A stretch of DNA of 64,000 bases, taken from positions 62,001 through 126,000 of the forward strand of contig DEXK01000013.1 of the NCBI GenBank assembly GCA_002364085.1, given 5' to 3'. The notes beneath the pieces were generated by a model. The model did not search any database. It saw only the letters and a list, made by a program, of their open reading frames with translations, and was not told where the DNA came from. Shown here piece after piece: positions 7,174-15,959 of this stretch (positions within the stretch are counted from its first letter, which is position 1; each line of letters starts with the position of its first letter). A program made the position numbers and the translations under genes. This DNA is from Balneolaceae bacterium UBA3186. Its GTDB lineage: Bacteria > Bacteroidota > Rhodothermia > Balneolales > Balneolaceae.

Positions 7174-8613
7174 TTAAATGAATAAAAAGGTGACGAGTAA
7201 ATAGATCGGCACTAATATACCAAACGACCACAGCATATATGCTCCAAAAGTTGGCATTTTAACTCCGCTTTGCTCAGCTATAGATTTAACCATGAAGTTA
7301 GGAGCATTACCAATGTATGTAAGTGCGCCAAAGAAAACGGCACCACTGGAGATGGCTACAAGTGTTTGCGTCATTTGATTCATCAGAACATCGGCACTGC
7401 CACCGGCTGCATTAAAGAACACCAAATAAGTAGGTGCATTATCTAAAAACGCTGAAAGTAAACCGGTTATCCAGAAGAACATCTCGTTGATTGGGTCTCC
7501 GTTGCCATCAAATACGGCATCGTTCACAAATTGGAGTGCACCTTGTCCGTTGTTAGCTGCTTTCAGCATTGCAATTGGGGCAATGATGGTAATAAAAATA
7601 CCGGCGAATAACTTTCCGACTTCCTGAATCGGGAACCAGTTAAACCCATTTGCAGCACGACTTTCTTTTGAAGTGAAATGCCAGCTTGCCCATGCAAGAA
7701 AAAGAAGTGCAAGATCACGAATCAGGTTTTCGTAAGTAACATGAACGTGATAAACTTCAAATTCACCTAAATGAACCAATCCGGAGAACAAAACTGCTAC
7801 AACAACTCCTAAGAGTAGAAATAAATTAAATCCGCCTTCTATACCTAATGGTTGATCACCCGGATCTTGAGGCTGTTTATTTGTTTCTTTTTTATAAAGT
7901 GCTTTATCCCAGAAATAATAAAGTACAAGTAGTATGGCAGCTACAAATGCCATTTCCCAGAATAGATTAGTAGTAGTCCAAAAGAAGTCTACTCCCTGCA
8001 AGAATCCTAAAAAGAGAGGAGGATCACCTAGTGGAGTTAATGAACCCCCAACGTTGGCAACTAGAAAGATAAAGAAAACAACCATGTGAACTTTCTTTTC
8101 TCTCCAAGCATTGGCGCGCAACATAGGACGGATAAGCAACATGGCGGCACCGGTAGTTCCCATCCAGCTTGCAAGTATAGTTCCTAAAAGAAGTAATCCG
8201 GTATTTACTTCCGGAGTACCTTGTAGATAACCTTTAATTCTAACTCCGCCTGAAACGGTAAAGAGCGCAAGAAGTAGTATTATAAAAGGAAAATATTCCA
8301 GTAAATAAGCATGAAGTACTTCATATAATGCAGCGTTAAAACCAAAAGTAATTACCATCGGAATTAACAAAGAAAAAGCCCAAACTGCGGAAATTTTTCC
8401 AAAATGATGGTGCCAGAAGTCTTCGGCGAACAAAGGAAAGAGTGCAATTGAGAGCAGAATTCCTGCAAAAGGTATTACCCAATACAAGCTTAAATTACTC
8501 CCGTCAATTCCATGGCCAGAGCCTTCAGCAGCAATAGAAACGGTTGAAAATAGTAGTACAAAGAGAGGAGCGGCTATAAATCGAACTCCCGAAAGCATAT
8601 TTTTTAAGTTCAC
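7174..8613 (-). CDS. NhaD-type Na+/H+ antiporter
   Basis: A 479-residue inner-membrane transporter of the ion-transporter superfamily. It opens with a hydrophobic leader (GTG start, residues 1-28) and has about 11-12 further helices. Family-typical segments seen are 'FPLFAEDFWHHHFGKISAVWA', 'GTTGAAMLLIRPMLRAN', 'FLVANVGGSLTPLGDPPLFLGFL', and 'LSAFLDNAPTYLVFFNAAGG'. The last two carry the Asp/Asn-rich ion-binding sites of the NhaD and citrate-transporter families. It probably expels Na+ in exchange for protons. It sits inside the split complex I cluster and is coupled to a downstream outer-membrane barrel gene. An alternative is a related anion transporter. Confidence 0.88.
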   Translation of the reverse strand: MNLKNMLSGVRFIAAPLFVLLFSTVSIAAEGSGHGIDGSNLSLYWVIPFAGILLSIALFPLFAEDFWHHHFGKISAVWAFSLLIPMVITFGFNAALYEVLHAYLLEYFPFIILLLALFTVSGGVRIKGYLQGTPEVNTGLLLLGTILASWMGTTGAAMLLIRPMLRANAWREKKVHMVVFFIFLVANVGGSLTPLGDPPLFLGFLQGVDFFWTTTNLFWEMAFVAAILLVLYYFWDKALYKKETNKQPQDPGDQPLGIEGGFNLFLLLGVVVAVLFSGLVHLGEFEVYHVHVTYENLIRDLALLFLAWASWHFTSKESRAANGFNWFPIQEVGKLFAGIFITIIAPIAMLKAANNGQGALQFVNDAVFDGNGDPINEMFFWITGLLSAFLDNAPTYLVFFNAAGGSADVLMNQMTQTLVAISSGAVFFGALTYIGNAPNFMVKSIAEQSGVKMPTFGAYMLWSFGILVPIYLLVTFLFI

Positions 8614-8784
8614 TTGAAGATATTTTTATTGAAAATTTCTTTGTGTCAAAATAATAGATGAATAAACACTTCAAAAGTATAACCATTCCATTATTTAAAA
8701 ATTCCTGTAAAAATATTGAAAAGGCAGAAATCGGTAAATGAATTTTTTACCCGAAAATTGTCTTTACCTTCCTGTACTTTTTTG

Positions 8785-8792
8785 TATCTTTG
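8785..8792 (+). promoter_or_regulatory. TAnnTTTG promoter element upstream of nuoL
   Basis: TATCTTTG matches the Bacteroidota -7 consensus. It lies 58 bases ahead of the nuoL ATG in the divergent nhaD/nuoL spacer. A TTG-containing -33 box at normal spacing is not clear, although a TTG lies about 24 bases upstream. Confidence 0.5.
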
Positions 8793-8849
8793 CCAACCAA
8801 TTTAAGCCGTCAGGTTTAGGTTTTTGGGTTTAATTCTAAAACAAGTTAA

Positions 8850-10871
8850 ATGGAATCCGCTACGGCGCTGTTTTCTCTAATTATTGCTCTTCCCCTTTTG
8901 GGCTTCCTGATCAATGGATTGACAGGTTTGTTTGTAGAGAGCTACAGAAATAAAAGACAACTAATCGGTAGTATTGCCAGCACGGCAGTATTTATACCTT
9001 TTGTAATCGCTGTTTATTTCTTCATAAACATGAATGCGGGCTCTGAAGCCCTCGTCTATAAATTATTTACATGGATGGATGTTGGCACTTTCAGTGTTGA
9101 TGTTGCCTATCGTGTTGATCAATTGTCTGTAATGATGACCATGGTTGTGACAGGAGTCGGTTTCCTGATCCACATCTATTCCATGGGCTATATGTCGCAT
9201 GACGAAGGGTATTGGAAGTTCTTCGCATACCTGAATTTGTTCATCTTCGCTATGCTGAACTTAGTGCTGGGTAATAACCTTCTTCTTTTATTCTTAGGAT
9301 GGGAAGGCGTAGGTGTTTGTTCGTACCTGTTGATCGGTTTCTGGTACACCGACATGGCGAAATCAGACGCAGCCAAAAAAGCTTTTATTTATAACCGTAT
9401 TGGCGATTTTGCATTTTTGATCGCTATGTTTATGATCTTCCAAACTGTTGGAAGTTTAAATTTTGATGTAATTCTTGGTAATCTTGACAGCTTCACTGAA
9501 GGATATATGGTTGCTATCGGATTGCTGATGTTTGTGGGAGCTACCGGTAAAAGTGCTCAGATCCCATTATTTGTTTGGTTGCCGGATGCAATGGCCGGTC
9601 CAACTCCGGTTTCTGCGCTTATCCACGCAGCAACGATGGTAACTTCCGGAATTTATCTGATCTCAAGAATGTCACCAATGTACGTGATGATCCCTGAAGT
9701 GATGATCATTATCTCTGTAATAGGTGCGCTAACAGCAATTGTAGCTGCTACTATTGCCATCACTCAAAACGATATCAAAGGTGTGCTGGCTTACTCAACC
9801 GTTTCACAGTTAGGGTATATGTTTCTGGCGCTTGGAGCAGGAGGATTTACAGCGGCAATGTTCCATGTTGTTACGCACGCATTTTTTAAAGCATGTTTAT
9901 TCCTTGGTTCTGGTTCTGTGATTCATGCTATGGAGCATGTGGAGCACGGATTGCACAAAGAAGGCAAAGATGTCCATTTCGATCCTCAGGATATGCGCTT
10001 TATGGGCGGACTTAAAAAATACATGCCATCTACTTACAAGACTTTTTTAATTGCTACGGTAGCAATTGCAGGTATTCCGCCTTTGGCAGGGTTCTTTTCA
10101 AAAGATGAAGTGCTTGCAATGACGATGAACGCCGGTTTCGTAGATGGAGGAAGCTGGGTGTATATGATGCTTTGGGGCGTTGGAATCATTACTGCATTCC
10201 TGACTGCATTCTATATGTTCAGATTAACGCTGACCACTTTCCACGGATCATTCAAGCTTCCTACTAAGATCAAAGAAGCTGTTGGATCTGAGAAATTTTT
10301 ACACGAGAATCCTTGGAATATGACTACTCCGCTTTGGATCTTGGCAATTCTTGCGATCTTCGGTGGATTTTTAGGAGTACCTAATTTTATAGTTGAGACT
10401 TTTACTCACGAACCTGCTCATATCAATTTATTACATGACTGGCTGTATAAAGTAAATGCAGATTACAGCATTGTTATGAGTCATGCGCTGGAATGGGGAT
10501 TGATGGCTGTTTCTATTCTAATTGCAATTTCCGGAGTTTGGTTGGCATTCAGAATGTATAACAACGATCAGCAAGAAGAATCTGATGCTAAGATCGCTTC
10601 CAGATTCGGAGGATTGTACAGCGTTTGGAAAGACAAGTATAATCTTGATGACGTTTATGAAGGATTGGTTGCTAATCCTACAGTGAAATTCTCTGACAAA
10701 GTACTTGCCGTATTCGACATGAAAGTTGTGGACGGCATTGTAAACGCTATTGCCGGAACGGTTCGATTGTTCGGTAGCTTATTCAGATACTTGCAAACCG
10801 GTGTGGTTTCAAGCTATGCTCTTGCTTTTGTAATCGGGGTGATTGTCATCCTGTATTTAATGATTTCGTAA
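8850..10871 (+). CDS. nuoL: NADH-quinone oxidoreductase subunit L
   Basis: A 673-residue antiporter-like membrane-arm subunit (ND5 homologue) that carries the lateral helix. Seen: 'LFLGWEGVGVCSYLLIGFW' with the conserved Glu (helix 5), 'TGKSAQIPLFVWLPDAMAGPTPVSALIHAATMVTSG' with the pump Lys, 'VLAYSTVSQLGYM', and 'FKACLFLGSGSVIHA' with a Lys. A long C-terminal amphipathic region (about 470-673) matches the traverse helix. It begins the second nuo block and is followed 16 bases later by nuoM. Confidence 0.97.
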   Translation: MESATALFSLIIALPLLGFLINGLTGLFVESYRNKRQLIGSIASTAVFIPFVIAVYFFINMNAGSEALVYKLFTWMDVGTFSVDVAYRVDQLSVMMTMVVTGVGFLIHIYSMGYMSHDEGYWKFFAYLNLFIFAMLNLVLGNNLLLLFLGWEGVGVCSYLLIGFWYTDMAKSDAAKKAFIYNRIGDFAFLIAMFMIFQTVGSLNFDVILGNLDSFTEGYMVAIGLLMFVGATGKSAQIPLFVWLPDAMAGPTPVSALIHAATMVTSGIYLISRMSPMYVMIPEVMIIISVIGALTAIVAATIAITQNDIKGVLAYSTVSQLGYMFLALGAGGFTAAMFHVVTHAFFKACLFLGSGSVIHAMEHVEHGLHKEGKDVHFDPQDMRFMGGLKKYMPSTYKTFLIATVAIAGIPPLAGFFSKDEVLAMTMNAGFVDGGSWVYMMLWGVGIITAFLTAFYMFRLTLTTFHGSFKLPTKIKEAVGSEKFLHENPWNMTTPLWILAILAIFGGFLGVPNFIVETFTHEPAHINLLHDWLYKVNADYSIVMSHALEWGLMAVSILIAISGVWLAFRMYNNDQQEESDAKIASRFGGLYSVWKDKYNLDDVYEGLVANPTVKFSDKVLAVFDMKVVDGIVNAIAGTVRLFGSLFRYLQTGVVSSYALAFVIGVIVILYLMIS

Positions 10872-10887
10872 TTTCTTCAAACACTTG

Positions 10888-12504
10888 ATGGAAACACTAC
10901 TAAATATCACCATTTATCTTCCACTTTTAGGAATTCCCCTTATTCTGCTTTCAAAGAATGAGAACATGAAAAAGTGGAGTGCGCTTCTTGTAACCAGTGC
11001 TACGTTCTTAATTTCACTTCCATTGATGTTCAATTTTGATGTCGTGAATTCAGGAGCTGCTCAGTATCTCACCGAAGGTGGAAGAATAAGCTCAACTTTG
11101 GATATCAAATATCTGGTTGGTCTCGACGGTCTGAGTTTATTACTCTTTATGCTTACAACGTTCATGGGGCCGATCGTAATTATCTCTTCATGGAATTCTG
11201 TAGCAAAGCATTTGAGCGGTTATCTGGCAATGCTATTATTACTTCAAACTGCTTCTTTAGGAGTATTTGCTTCTCTTGATCTGTTGGTGTTTTACGTATT
11301 CTTTGAGCTTTCGTTGATTCCTATGTACTTCCTGATCGGAATCTGGGGTGGAAGCGACAGAATCCGTGCTACGTTAAAGTTCTTTATTTACACATTGGTT
11401 GGTTCGCTGATCATGTTAGTAGGTCTGATCTACGTTGGTTACGACGCCGGTTCTGTAATGAGCGGTGTTAACTTCACTTTGGATTGGAGATTCTTATCAA
11501 GTGATATCTACCAAATCGGATTGGTAGAACAAACCTATTTATTCCTGGCTTTTGCACTTGCATTCTGTATCAAAGTGCCCCTTTTCCCATTTCATACATG
11601 GTTGCCTTACGCGCATACCGAAGCTCCAACGGCGGGTTCTGTTGTTCTTGCAGCTATTATGTTGAAGATGGGAACCTATGGATTGATCAGAGTATGTTTA
11701 CCGCTTTTCCCGAATGCTTTCATGGAATTTGCTCCTTATATGGCAACGCTTGCTGTGATCGGAATTATCTACGGCGCATTGGTCGCGATGGTACAGAAAG
11801 ATGTTAAGAAATTGGTTGCTTACTCCTCAGTAAGTCACTTAGGATTTGTAGTACTCGGTATTTTCGCATTGAATACAGTTGCTGTTCAGGGTGCAATTAT
11901 CCAGATGGTAAACCACGGGCTTTCAACCGGAGCGTTATTCCTTATTGTTGGAATGATCTATGATCGTCGTCATACAAGAATGATCAAAGACTTTGGCGGG
12001 ATTGCTAAAAAGATGCCGATCTTCACAGTGATGTTTATGATCGCAACTTTGGCTTCCATCGGACTTCCGGGACTAAACGGATTTGTTGGTGAATTTCTGA
12101 TCCTGAACGGTTCTTTCTTCTCTGAACTATACGACAACAAAGTATTTGCAATATTAGCTGCTTCGGGAGTGATATTAGCTGCAGTTTATATGCTGTGGAT
12201 GTTTCAACGAGTAATGTTTGGTCCACTTGAAAACGAAGAGAATAAGAAATTGGTAGATCTGAATGCACGTGAAATCGGATTATTAGTACCGCTCGTGATC
12301 TTTATGTTCTGGATCGGTATTCATCCGGTTAATTTTACAAAGTATTCAGAGAATCAGGTTACTGAATTGATTATTACATCCAAAGAAAAGAGTCTTGCAG
12401 TACTGGAAACTTCAAAGACTGAAGATCTTCCGGAATGGGCGAATTCTTTTTACGGAGTAGATGAAGAAACGGAATCAGAATCTTTAATGGTCTCAACTAA
12501 GTAA
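10888..12504 (+). CDS. nuoM: NADH-quinone oxidoreductase subunit M
   Basis: A 538-residue antiporter-like subunit (ND4 homologue). The signature 'FYVFFELSLIPMYFLIGIWGG' with its conserved Glu, the lysine-bearing 'FCIKVPLFPFHTWLPYAHTEAPTAGSVVLAAIMLKMG', and 'KKLVAYSSVSHLGF' are all visible. The ATG at 10888 is preferred over the in-frame TTG one codon upstream. The C-terminal 35 residues are an acidic, Ser/Thr-rich tail longer than in well-studied homologues. It is followed two bases later by a pterin dehydratase gene rather than directly by nuoN. Confidence 0.96.
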   Translation: METLLNITIYLPLLGIPLILLSKNENMKKWSALLVTSATFLISLPLMFNFDVVNSGAAQYLTEGGRISSTLDIKYLVGLDGLSLLLFMLTTFMGPIVIISSWNSVAKHLSGYLAMLLLLQTASLGVFASLDLLVFYVFFELSLIPMYFLIGIWGGSDRIRATLKFFIYTLVGSLIMLVGLIYVGYDAGSVMSGVNFTLDWRFLSSDIYQIGLVEQTYLFLAFALAFCIKVPLFPFHTWLPYAHTEAPTAGSVVLAAIMLKMGTYGLIRVCLPLFPNAFMEFAPYMATLAVIGIIYGALVAMVQKDVKKLVAYSSVSHLGFVVLGIFALNTVAVQGAIIQMVNHGLSTGALFLIVGMIYDRRHTRMIKDFGGIAKKMPIFTVMFMIATLASIGLPGLNGFVGEFLILNGSFFSELYDNKVFAILAASGVILAAVYMLWMFQRVMFGPLENEENKKLVDLNAREIGLLVPLVIFMFWIGIHPVNFTKYSENQVTELIITSKEKSLAVLETSKTEDLPEWANSFYGVDEETESESLMVSTK

Positions 12505-12506
12505 GT

Positions 12507-12788
12507 ATGAAACCACTTTCAGAACAAGAAATTAATTCAGCATTAGAATCCTTGGAAGACTGGGGGTTTGATGATGATAAACTCTGGAAGAAATTTGAAT
12601 TTGGTAATTTTAAAGAGGCTCTGGCTTTTATTGTAAGAGTAGGTGTTGAAGCAGAACTTAAGACGCATCACCCGAGAATCTTTAATGTGTACAATACAGT
12701 AACTATTGGTTTGCAAACTCACGATGCAGGCGACAAGGTTACTCAAAATGATGTTGATTTGGCAACCGCTATAGAAGGTATTATTTAA
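12507..12788 (+). CDS. 4a-hydroxytetrahydrobiopterin dehydratase (pterin-4a-carbinolamine dehydratase)
   Basis: A 93-residue cytoplasmic enzyme that dehydrates 4a-hydroxytetrahydropterins formed by aromatic amino acid hydroxylases. The family signature is complete: His54-His55-Pro56, Tyr62, a THD turn at 71-73 and the 'TQNDVDLA' end, with normal length. It starts two bases after the nuoM stop and ends nine bases before nuoN, so it must be cotranscribed with complex I genes. The partner hydroxylase is not in the window. A PTPS-type enzyme acting on pterins is encoded at 31.6 kb. Why it is inside a respiratory operon is not explained by its known role. Confidence 0.93.
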   Translation: MKPLSEQEINSALESLEDWGFDDDKLWKKFEFGNFKEALAFIVRVGVEAELKTHHPRIFNVYNTVTIGLQTHDAGDKVTQNDVDLATAIEGII

Positions 12789-12797
12789 ACTACGAGA

Positions 12798-14228
12798 ATG
12801 GATTATTTAGGCGATTTACAAGCATTTTTACCGGGTATAATTACAGCAGTGGCCGGTTTGGCAGTAATTACGATCGAGGCACTCAAAAGCGGACATAAGT
12901 CGGCGTACTGGGTAACTTCATTTTCACTGATCGTAGCTCTGTTTTTTGGAATCCAGTCATTGGGAACTCCGCTACAGGAAGCTTTTTCAGGAATGCTGGT
13001 TCACGGAGGGATTGCAGCTTTTGGTAATGTAATCATACTTCTTGGAACCCTTTTTTGCGTTTTCTTATCCAATGATTATCTGGAAAGCATTGATCATAAC
13101 TACAATGAAGTGTACGGAATGATCCTTTTCGCAACTTCAGGAATGATCTGTCTTGCCGGAGCAAATGATCTTATTTCTCTTTTCTTAGGATTGGAAACTA
13201 TGTCCATCTGTTTATATGTAATGGCAGGCTTGATCAAGAATGAAAAACAAGGAGCGGAAGGAGCTCTTAAGTATTTCTTGCTTGGTGCATTCTCTACAGG
13301 ATTTTTGTTGTACGGAGCAGCTCTTCTTTATGGCGCAACAGGAACGACAAGTATTCCGGGAATCGGCGCAGCAGCAAGCAGTGATTTACTATTCTTGGCA
13401 GGAGCAGCACTTTTATTGATCGGATTTTTATTCAAAGTGTCAGCAGTTCCTTTTCATATGTGGACGCCGGATGTGTACCAGGCTACTCCTACAACTCTTA
13501 CTGCTTACATGGCTACGGCTTCCAAAGCAGCTACTTTTATGGCGATGATCCTGGTTCTTTCCAGAGCGCTTCCTTCTGTTGAAGGATTGGATTGGCAAGC
13601 AGTGCTTTCTGTTGTAGCGATCATTACTATGATCTTTGGTAACATCATTGCCTTGGTTCAAGACAACATCAAAAGGATGTTGGCGTACTCAAGTATCGCA
13701 CACGCAGGTTATGCACTCGTTGGATTATCAGCGGCAACACCGGAAGGTTACAGTGCAGTTGCATTCTATCTGTTTGCTTACACCATCATGAATGTTGGAG
13801 CATTTGGTGTGGTAGCTTATTATGAAAGAAACAAAGGTCTTGATTTTTCTGATGTCAACAACCTTGCAGGACTTGGTTTCAAAAAGCCAATGATGGGAGT
13901 GATGATGTCGCTTTTCTTATTCTCACTTGCAGGAATTCCTCCATTTGTAGGATTTGTTGGTAAGTACTATGTATTTGCTGCAGCTATAAATGCAAATATG
14001 GTTCCACTCGCTATTGTGGGTGTACTAGCCAGTGCTGCTAGTGTGTATTATTACTTACGAGTGATGGTGTACTTATACTTCCGCGAAGCTCACAAAGAAA
14101 CAGAAATGATCGATCCGTCTTTCCTTTACAAAGGCGCATTGGTAATTCTTGCACTGCTTACCGTGTATTACGGCATTGAGCCTATCTTGCCTTTCGGTGG
14201 GTTGATGGAATTGATTACTGGTTTTTGA
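12798..14228 (+). CDS. nuoN: NADH-quinone oxidoreductase subunit N
   Basis: A 476-residue antiporter-like subunit (ND2 homologue), the last of the three pump modules. Seen: 'LISLFLGLETMSICLYVMAG' with the conserved Glu, 'LIGFLFKVSAVPFHMWTPDVYQATPTTLTAYMATASKAA' with two functional Lys, and 'KRMLAYSSIAHAGYALVG'. Length is normal. It ends the nuo block; a 494-base repeat-bearing spacer follows. Confidence 0.96.
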   Translation: MDYLGDLQAFLPGIITAVAGLAVITIEALKSGHKSAYWVTSFSLIVALFFGIQSLGTPLQEAFSGMLVHGGIAAFGNVIILLGTLFCVFLSNDYLESIDHNYNEVYGMILFATSGMICLAGANDLISLFLGLETMSICLYVMAGLIKNEKQGAEGALKYFLLGAFSTGFLLYGAALLYGATGTTSIPGIGAAASSDLLFLAGAALLLIGFLFKVSAVPFHMWTPDVYQATPTTLTAYMATASKAATFMAMILVLSRALPSVEGLDWQAVLSVVAIITMIFGNIIALVQDNIKRMLAYSSIAHAGYALVGLSAATPEGYSAVAFYLFAYTIMNVGAFGVVAYYERNKGLDFSDVNNLAGLGFKKPMMGVMMSLFLFSLAGIPPFVGFVGKYYVFAAAINANMVPLAIVGVLASAASVYYYLRVMVYLYFREAHKETEMIDPSFLYKGALVILALLTVYYGIEPILPFGGLMELITGF

Positions 14229-14722
14229 TCGCTGATTTAACTGATTAATCCTAGTTCCGTAGCTCTGCTGCGGAATGACCATTGGAAGCCCCTTCTTCGC
14301 CTGTTCTAGATTTCAGCTATTTGTAACCCAATCCGCAGAACCTGAAGGATCTGCTTGAACTTGTTTCAGAATCTTATGTATTAGCTTTGATTCATTCGTT
14401 TGCAATATTTCCTTTTATAATCACCACAAAGATCCCGAAATGAATTCGGGATGACGTATTTTTTTAATTCTTTTGGGTAATATAATTCAGTCGGATGTCT
14501 TCAAGTCGTCCGAACGCTGGTTCGGATTTGGTTCATGAGTCTCCCTCCCTGATCATAGGGAGGGAACAAGGGTGGGTCAGTAAACCGGCACAAAACTTTC
14601 CCTAAAGCAGCCATTGTAATCAAATCAATAATGCTGTATATTTAAGGCTCTCTGTTGTTCGGACAAAGCGTCAGAATGACTGTCTTCACTTACGAAGACA
14701 TCCAAAGACAAAACATACATAC
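14229..14722. repeat. Gene-free spacer with several short palindromes
   Basis: I see no gene in this 494-base spacer. It holds: TTCCGTAGCTCTGCTGCGGAA (from about 14251); GATCCCGAAATGAATTCGGG plus ATGAC at 14431-14455; TCCGAAC...GTTCGGA near 14508-14526; and CTCCCTCCCTGATCATAGGG continuing to GGTGGGTCAG at 14541-14580. The last two classes resemble dispersed palindromes common in this phylum. The final 80 bases form the rpsF leader. Confidence 0.65.
14655..14722 (+). promoter_or_regulatory. Possible structured leader of the rpsF operon
   Basis: Two small hairpins lie in the 70 bases ahead of rpsF: TTGT-TCGG-ACAA near 14654 and TGTCTTC/GAAGACA at 14681-14700. The rpsF-rpsR operon is known in many bacteria to be autoregulated by the S6:S18 complex binding a leader RNA. 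I cannot show that this leader has the required bulged CCG motif, so this is only a candidate. Confidence 0.3.
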
Positions 14723-15109
14723 ATGAGTAAGAATTATTACGAATTCACTTATATCATCAATCCCGTTTTAGACGAGGATAAGTTTGCCGCTGTTGTTGAT
14801 AAAGTGAACAAATTGATTGAAAAGCACGGCGGCGAAGTTGATGAAGTTGATGAGTGGGGTTTAAGACCTTTTGCCTACGACATCGACAAGAAAAGCAACG
14901 GTTACTACGTAAACATGTACTTCAACGCTCCTGTTGAAGCAATAGAAAAAGTAGAACGTGCACTTAGAATTGATGACGATGTTCTTCGTTTTCTAACGCT
15001 TAAATATGATGCTAAGATGCTTCGCCATCGTGAGCTTCAAAAGAAAAATGCTGTTCCTGATGTTTTTGCTGTAGAAGCAGAAGAGGAAGAAGCTAAGAAA
15101 GAAGACTAA
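14723..15109 (+). CDS. rpsF: 30S ribosomal protein S6
   Basis: A 128-residue protein with the S6 core: YEFTYIINP at the start, 'WGLRPFAYDIDKKSNGYYVNMYFNAP' in the centre, and 'ALRIDDDVLRFLTLKYD' at the end. An acidic tail (EAEEEEAKKED) is typical of S6. It binds 16S rRNA with S18 in the platform of the small subunit. First gene of rpsF-rpsR-rplI; no ssb gene lies between rpsF and rpsR, unlike in many Firmicutes and some other phyla. Confidence 0.97.
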   Translation: MSKNYYEFTYIINPVLDEDKFAAVVDKVNKLIEKHGGEVDEVDEWGLRPFAYDIDKKSNGYYVNMYFNAPVEAIEKVERALRIDDDVLRFLTLKYDAKMLRHRELQKKNAVPDVFAVEAEEEEAKKED

Positions 15110-15136
15110 ACCCTCATCAACTAAAGATATTTTATT

Positions 15137-15388
15137 ATGATTAACAATCCTTCACATCCGAAGAAAAGTATCCGCAAAGTAAAGCAATGCAAATTTACTC
15201 AAGCGGGTTTAGAATACATCGACTACAAAGATGTTGATACGTTGCAACGTTTCACAAACGATCAGGGAAAAATTCTTCCTCGTCGCGTTACCGGAACAAG
15301 TGCCAAGCATCAACGTCAGCTTAACAGAGCTATCAAAAGAGCTCGTTTCTTAAGCTTGATGCCATACGTAGCAGAAAACCTTAGATAA
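15137..15388 (+). CDS. rpsR: 30S ribosomal protein S18
   Basis: An 83-residue basic protein with the S18 core: 'LEYIDYKDVDTLQRFTNDQGKILPRRVTGTSAKHQRQLNRAIKRARFLSLMPY'. The single Cys near residue 19 lies in the region where zinc-type S18 proteins have more cysteines, so this is the zinc-free form. It is the S6 partner in the ribosome. It sits 27 bases after rpsF and 14 before rplI. Confidence 0.97.
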   Translation: MINNPSHPKKSIRKVKQCKFTQAGLEYIDYKDVDTLQRFTNDQGKILPRRVTGTSAKHQRQLNRAIKRARFLSLMPYVAENLR

Positions 15389-15402
15389 GAAATTACAGAA
15401 CT

Positions 15403-15849
15403 ATGAAAGTTATCCTTAGAGAAGACGTAGAAAAATTAGGACAAGCTGGTGAGCTTGTTGATGTAAAAGACGGATACGGTCGTAATTACCTTATTCCTCA
15501 GGCAAAAGCAGTATTGGCTACAAAAGGTACTATCGCTGAGATGGAACTTAGAATGAGACAAGCAGCTGCGCGCGCTGAATTAACTGTTCAGGAAGCTAAA
15601 GATCTGGCAAAATTGCTAGAAGCTACTTCAGTTACTATTTCAGTTACAACCGGTGAAGATGAAAAGATTCACGGTACTGTTACTAATGTACAGATCGCAG
15701 ATGCTCTTGCTGAAAGAGAAATTCTTGTTGACAGAAGAAATATTTCTATCGACGAAGATGTTAAAACTCTTGGTGAGTATACTGCTACAGTAAGTTTAGT
15801 TGGCGACTTAAACCCACAAATTAAATTTTGGGTTGTAAAAGCTGACTAA
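15403..15849 (+). CDS. rplI: 50S ribosomal protein L9
   Basis: A 148-residue protein with the L9 N-terminal fold: MKVILREDVEKLGQAGELV, then GYGRNYLIPQ-AKAVLAT. A long central helix (about 44-75) is followed by the C-terminal domain (KIHGTVTNVQIADAL). It is full length and binds 23S rRNA at the base of the L1 stalk. Last gene of the ribosomal operon. Confidence 0.97.
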   Translation: MKVILREDVEKLGQAGELVDVKDGYGRNYLIPQAKAVLATKGTIAEMELRMRQAAARAELTVQEAKDLAKLLEATSVTISVTTGEDEKIHGTVTNVQIADALAEREILVDRRNISIDEDVKTLGEYTATVSLVGDLNPQIKFWVVKAD

Positions 15850-15959
15850 TAGCTTTAGGGTTATTGAAATGTCTATGAAGACGTTAAACTTTTTTGATAA
15901 CTAGAGACTTTTAAAAAGCCTACATTCACTATCAAATTAGCGAAACAATAAATACCCGA

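Noticed and set aside
14229..14722. tRNA gene between nuoN and rpsF
   Set aside because: No cloverleaf with a TTCNANNC loop and acceptor stem could be assembled from the sequence.
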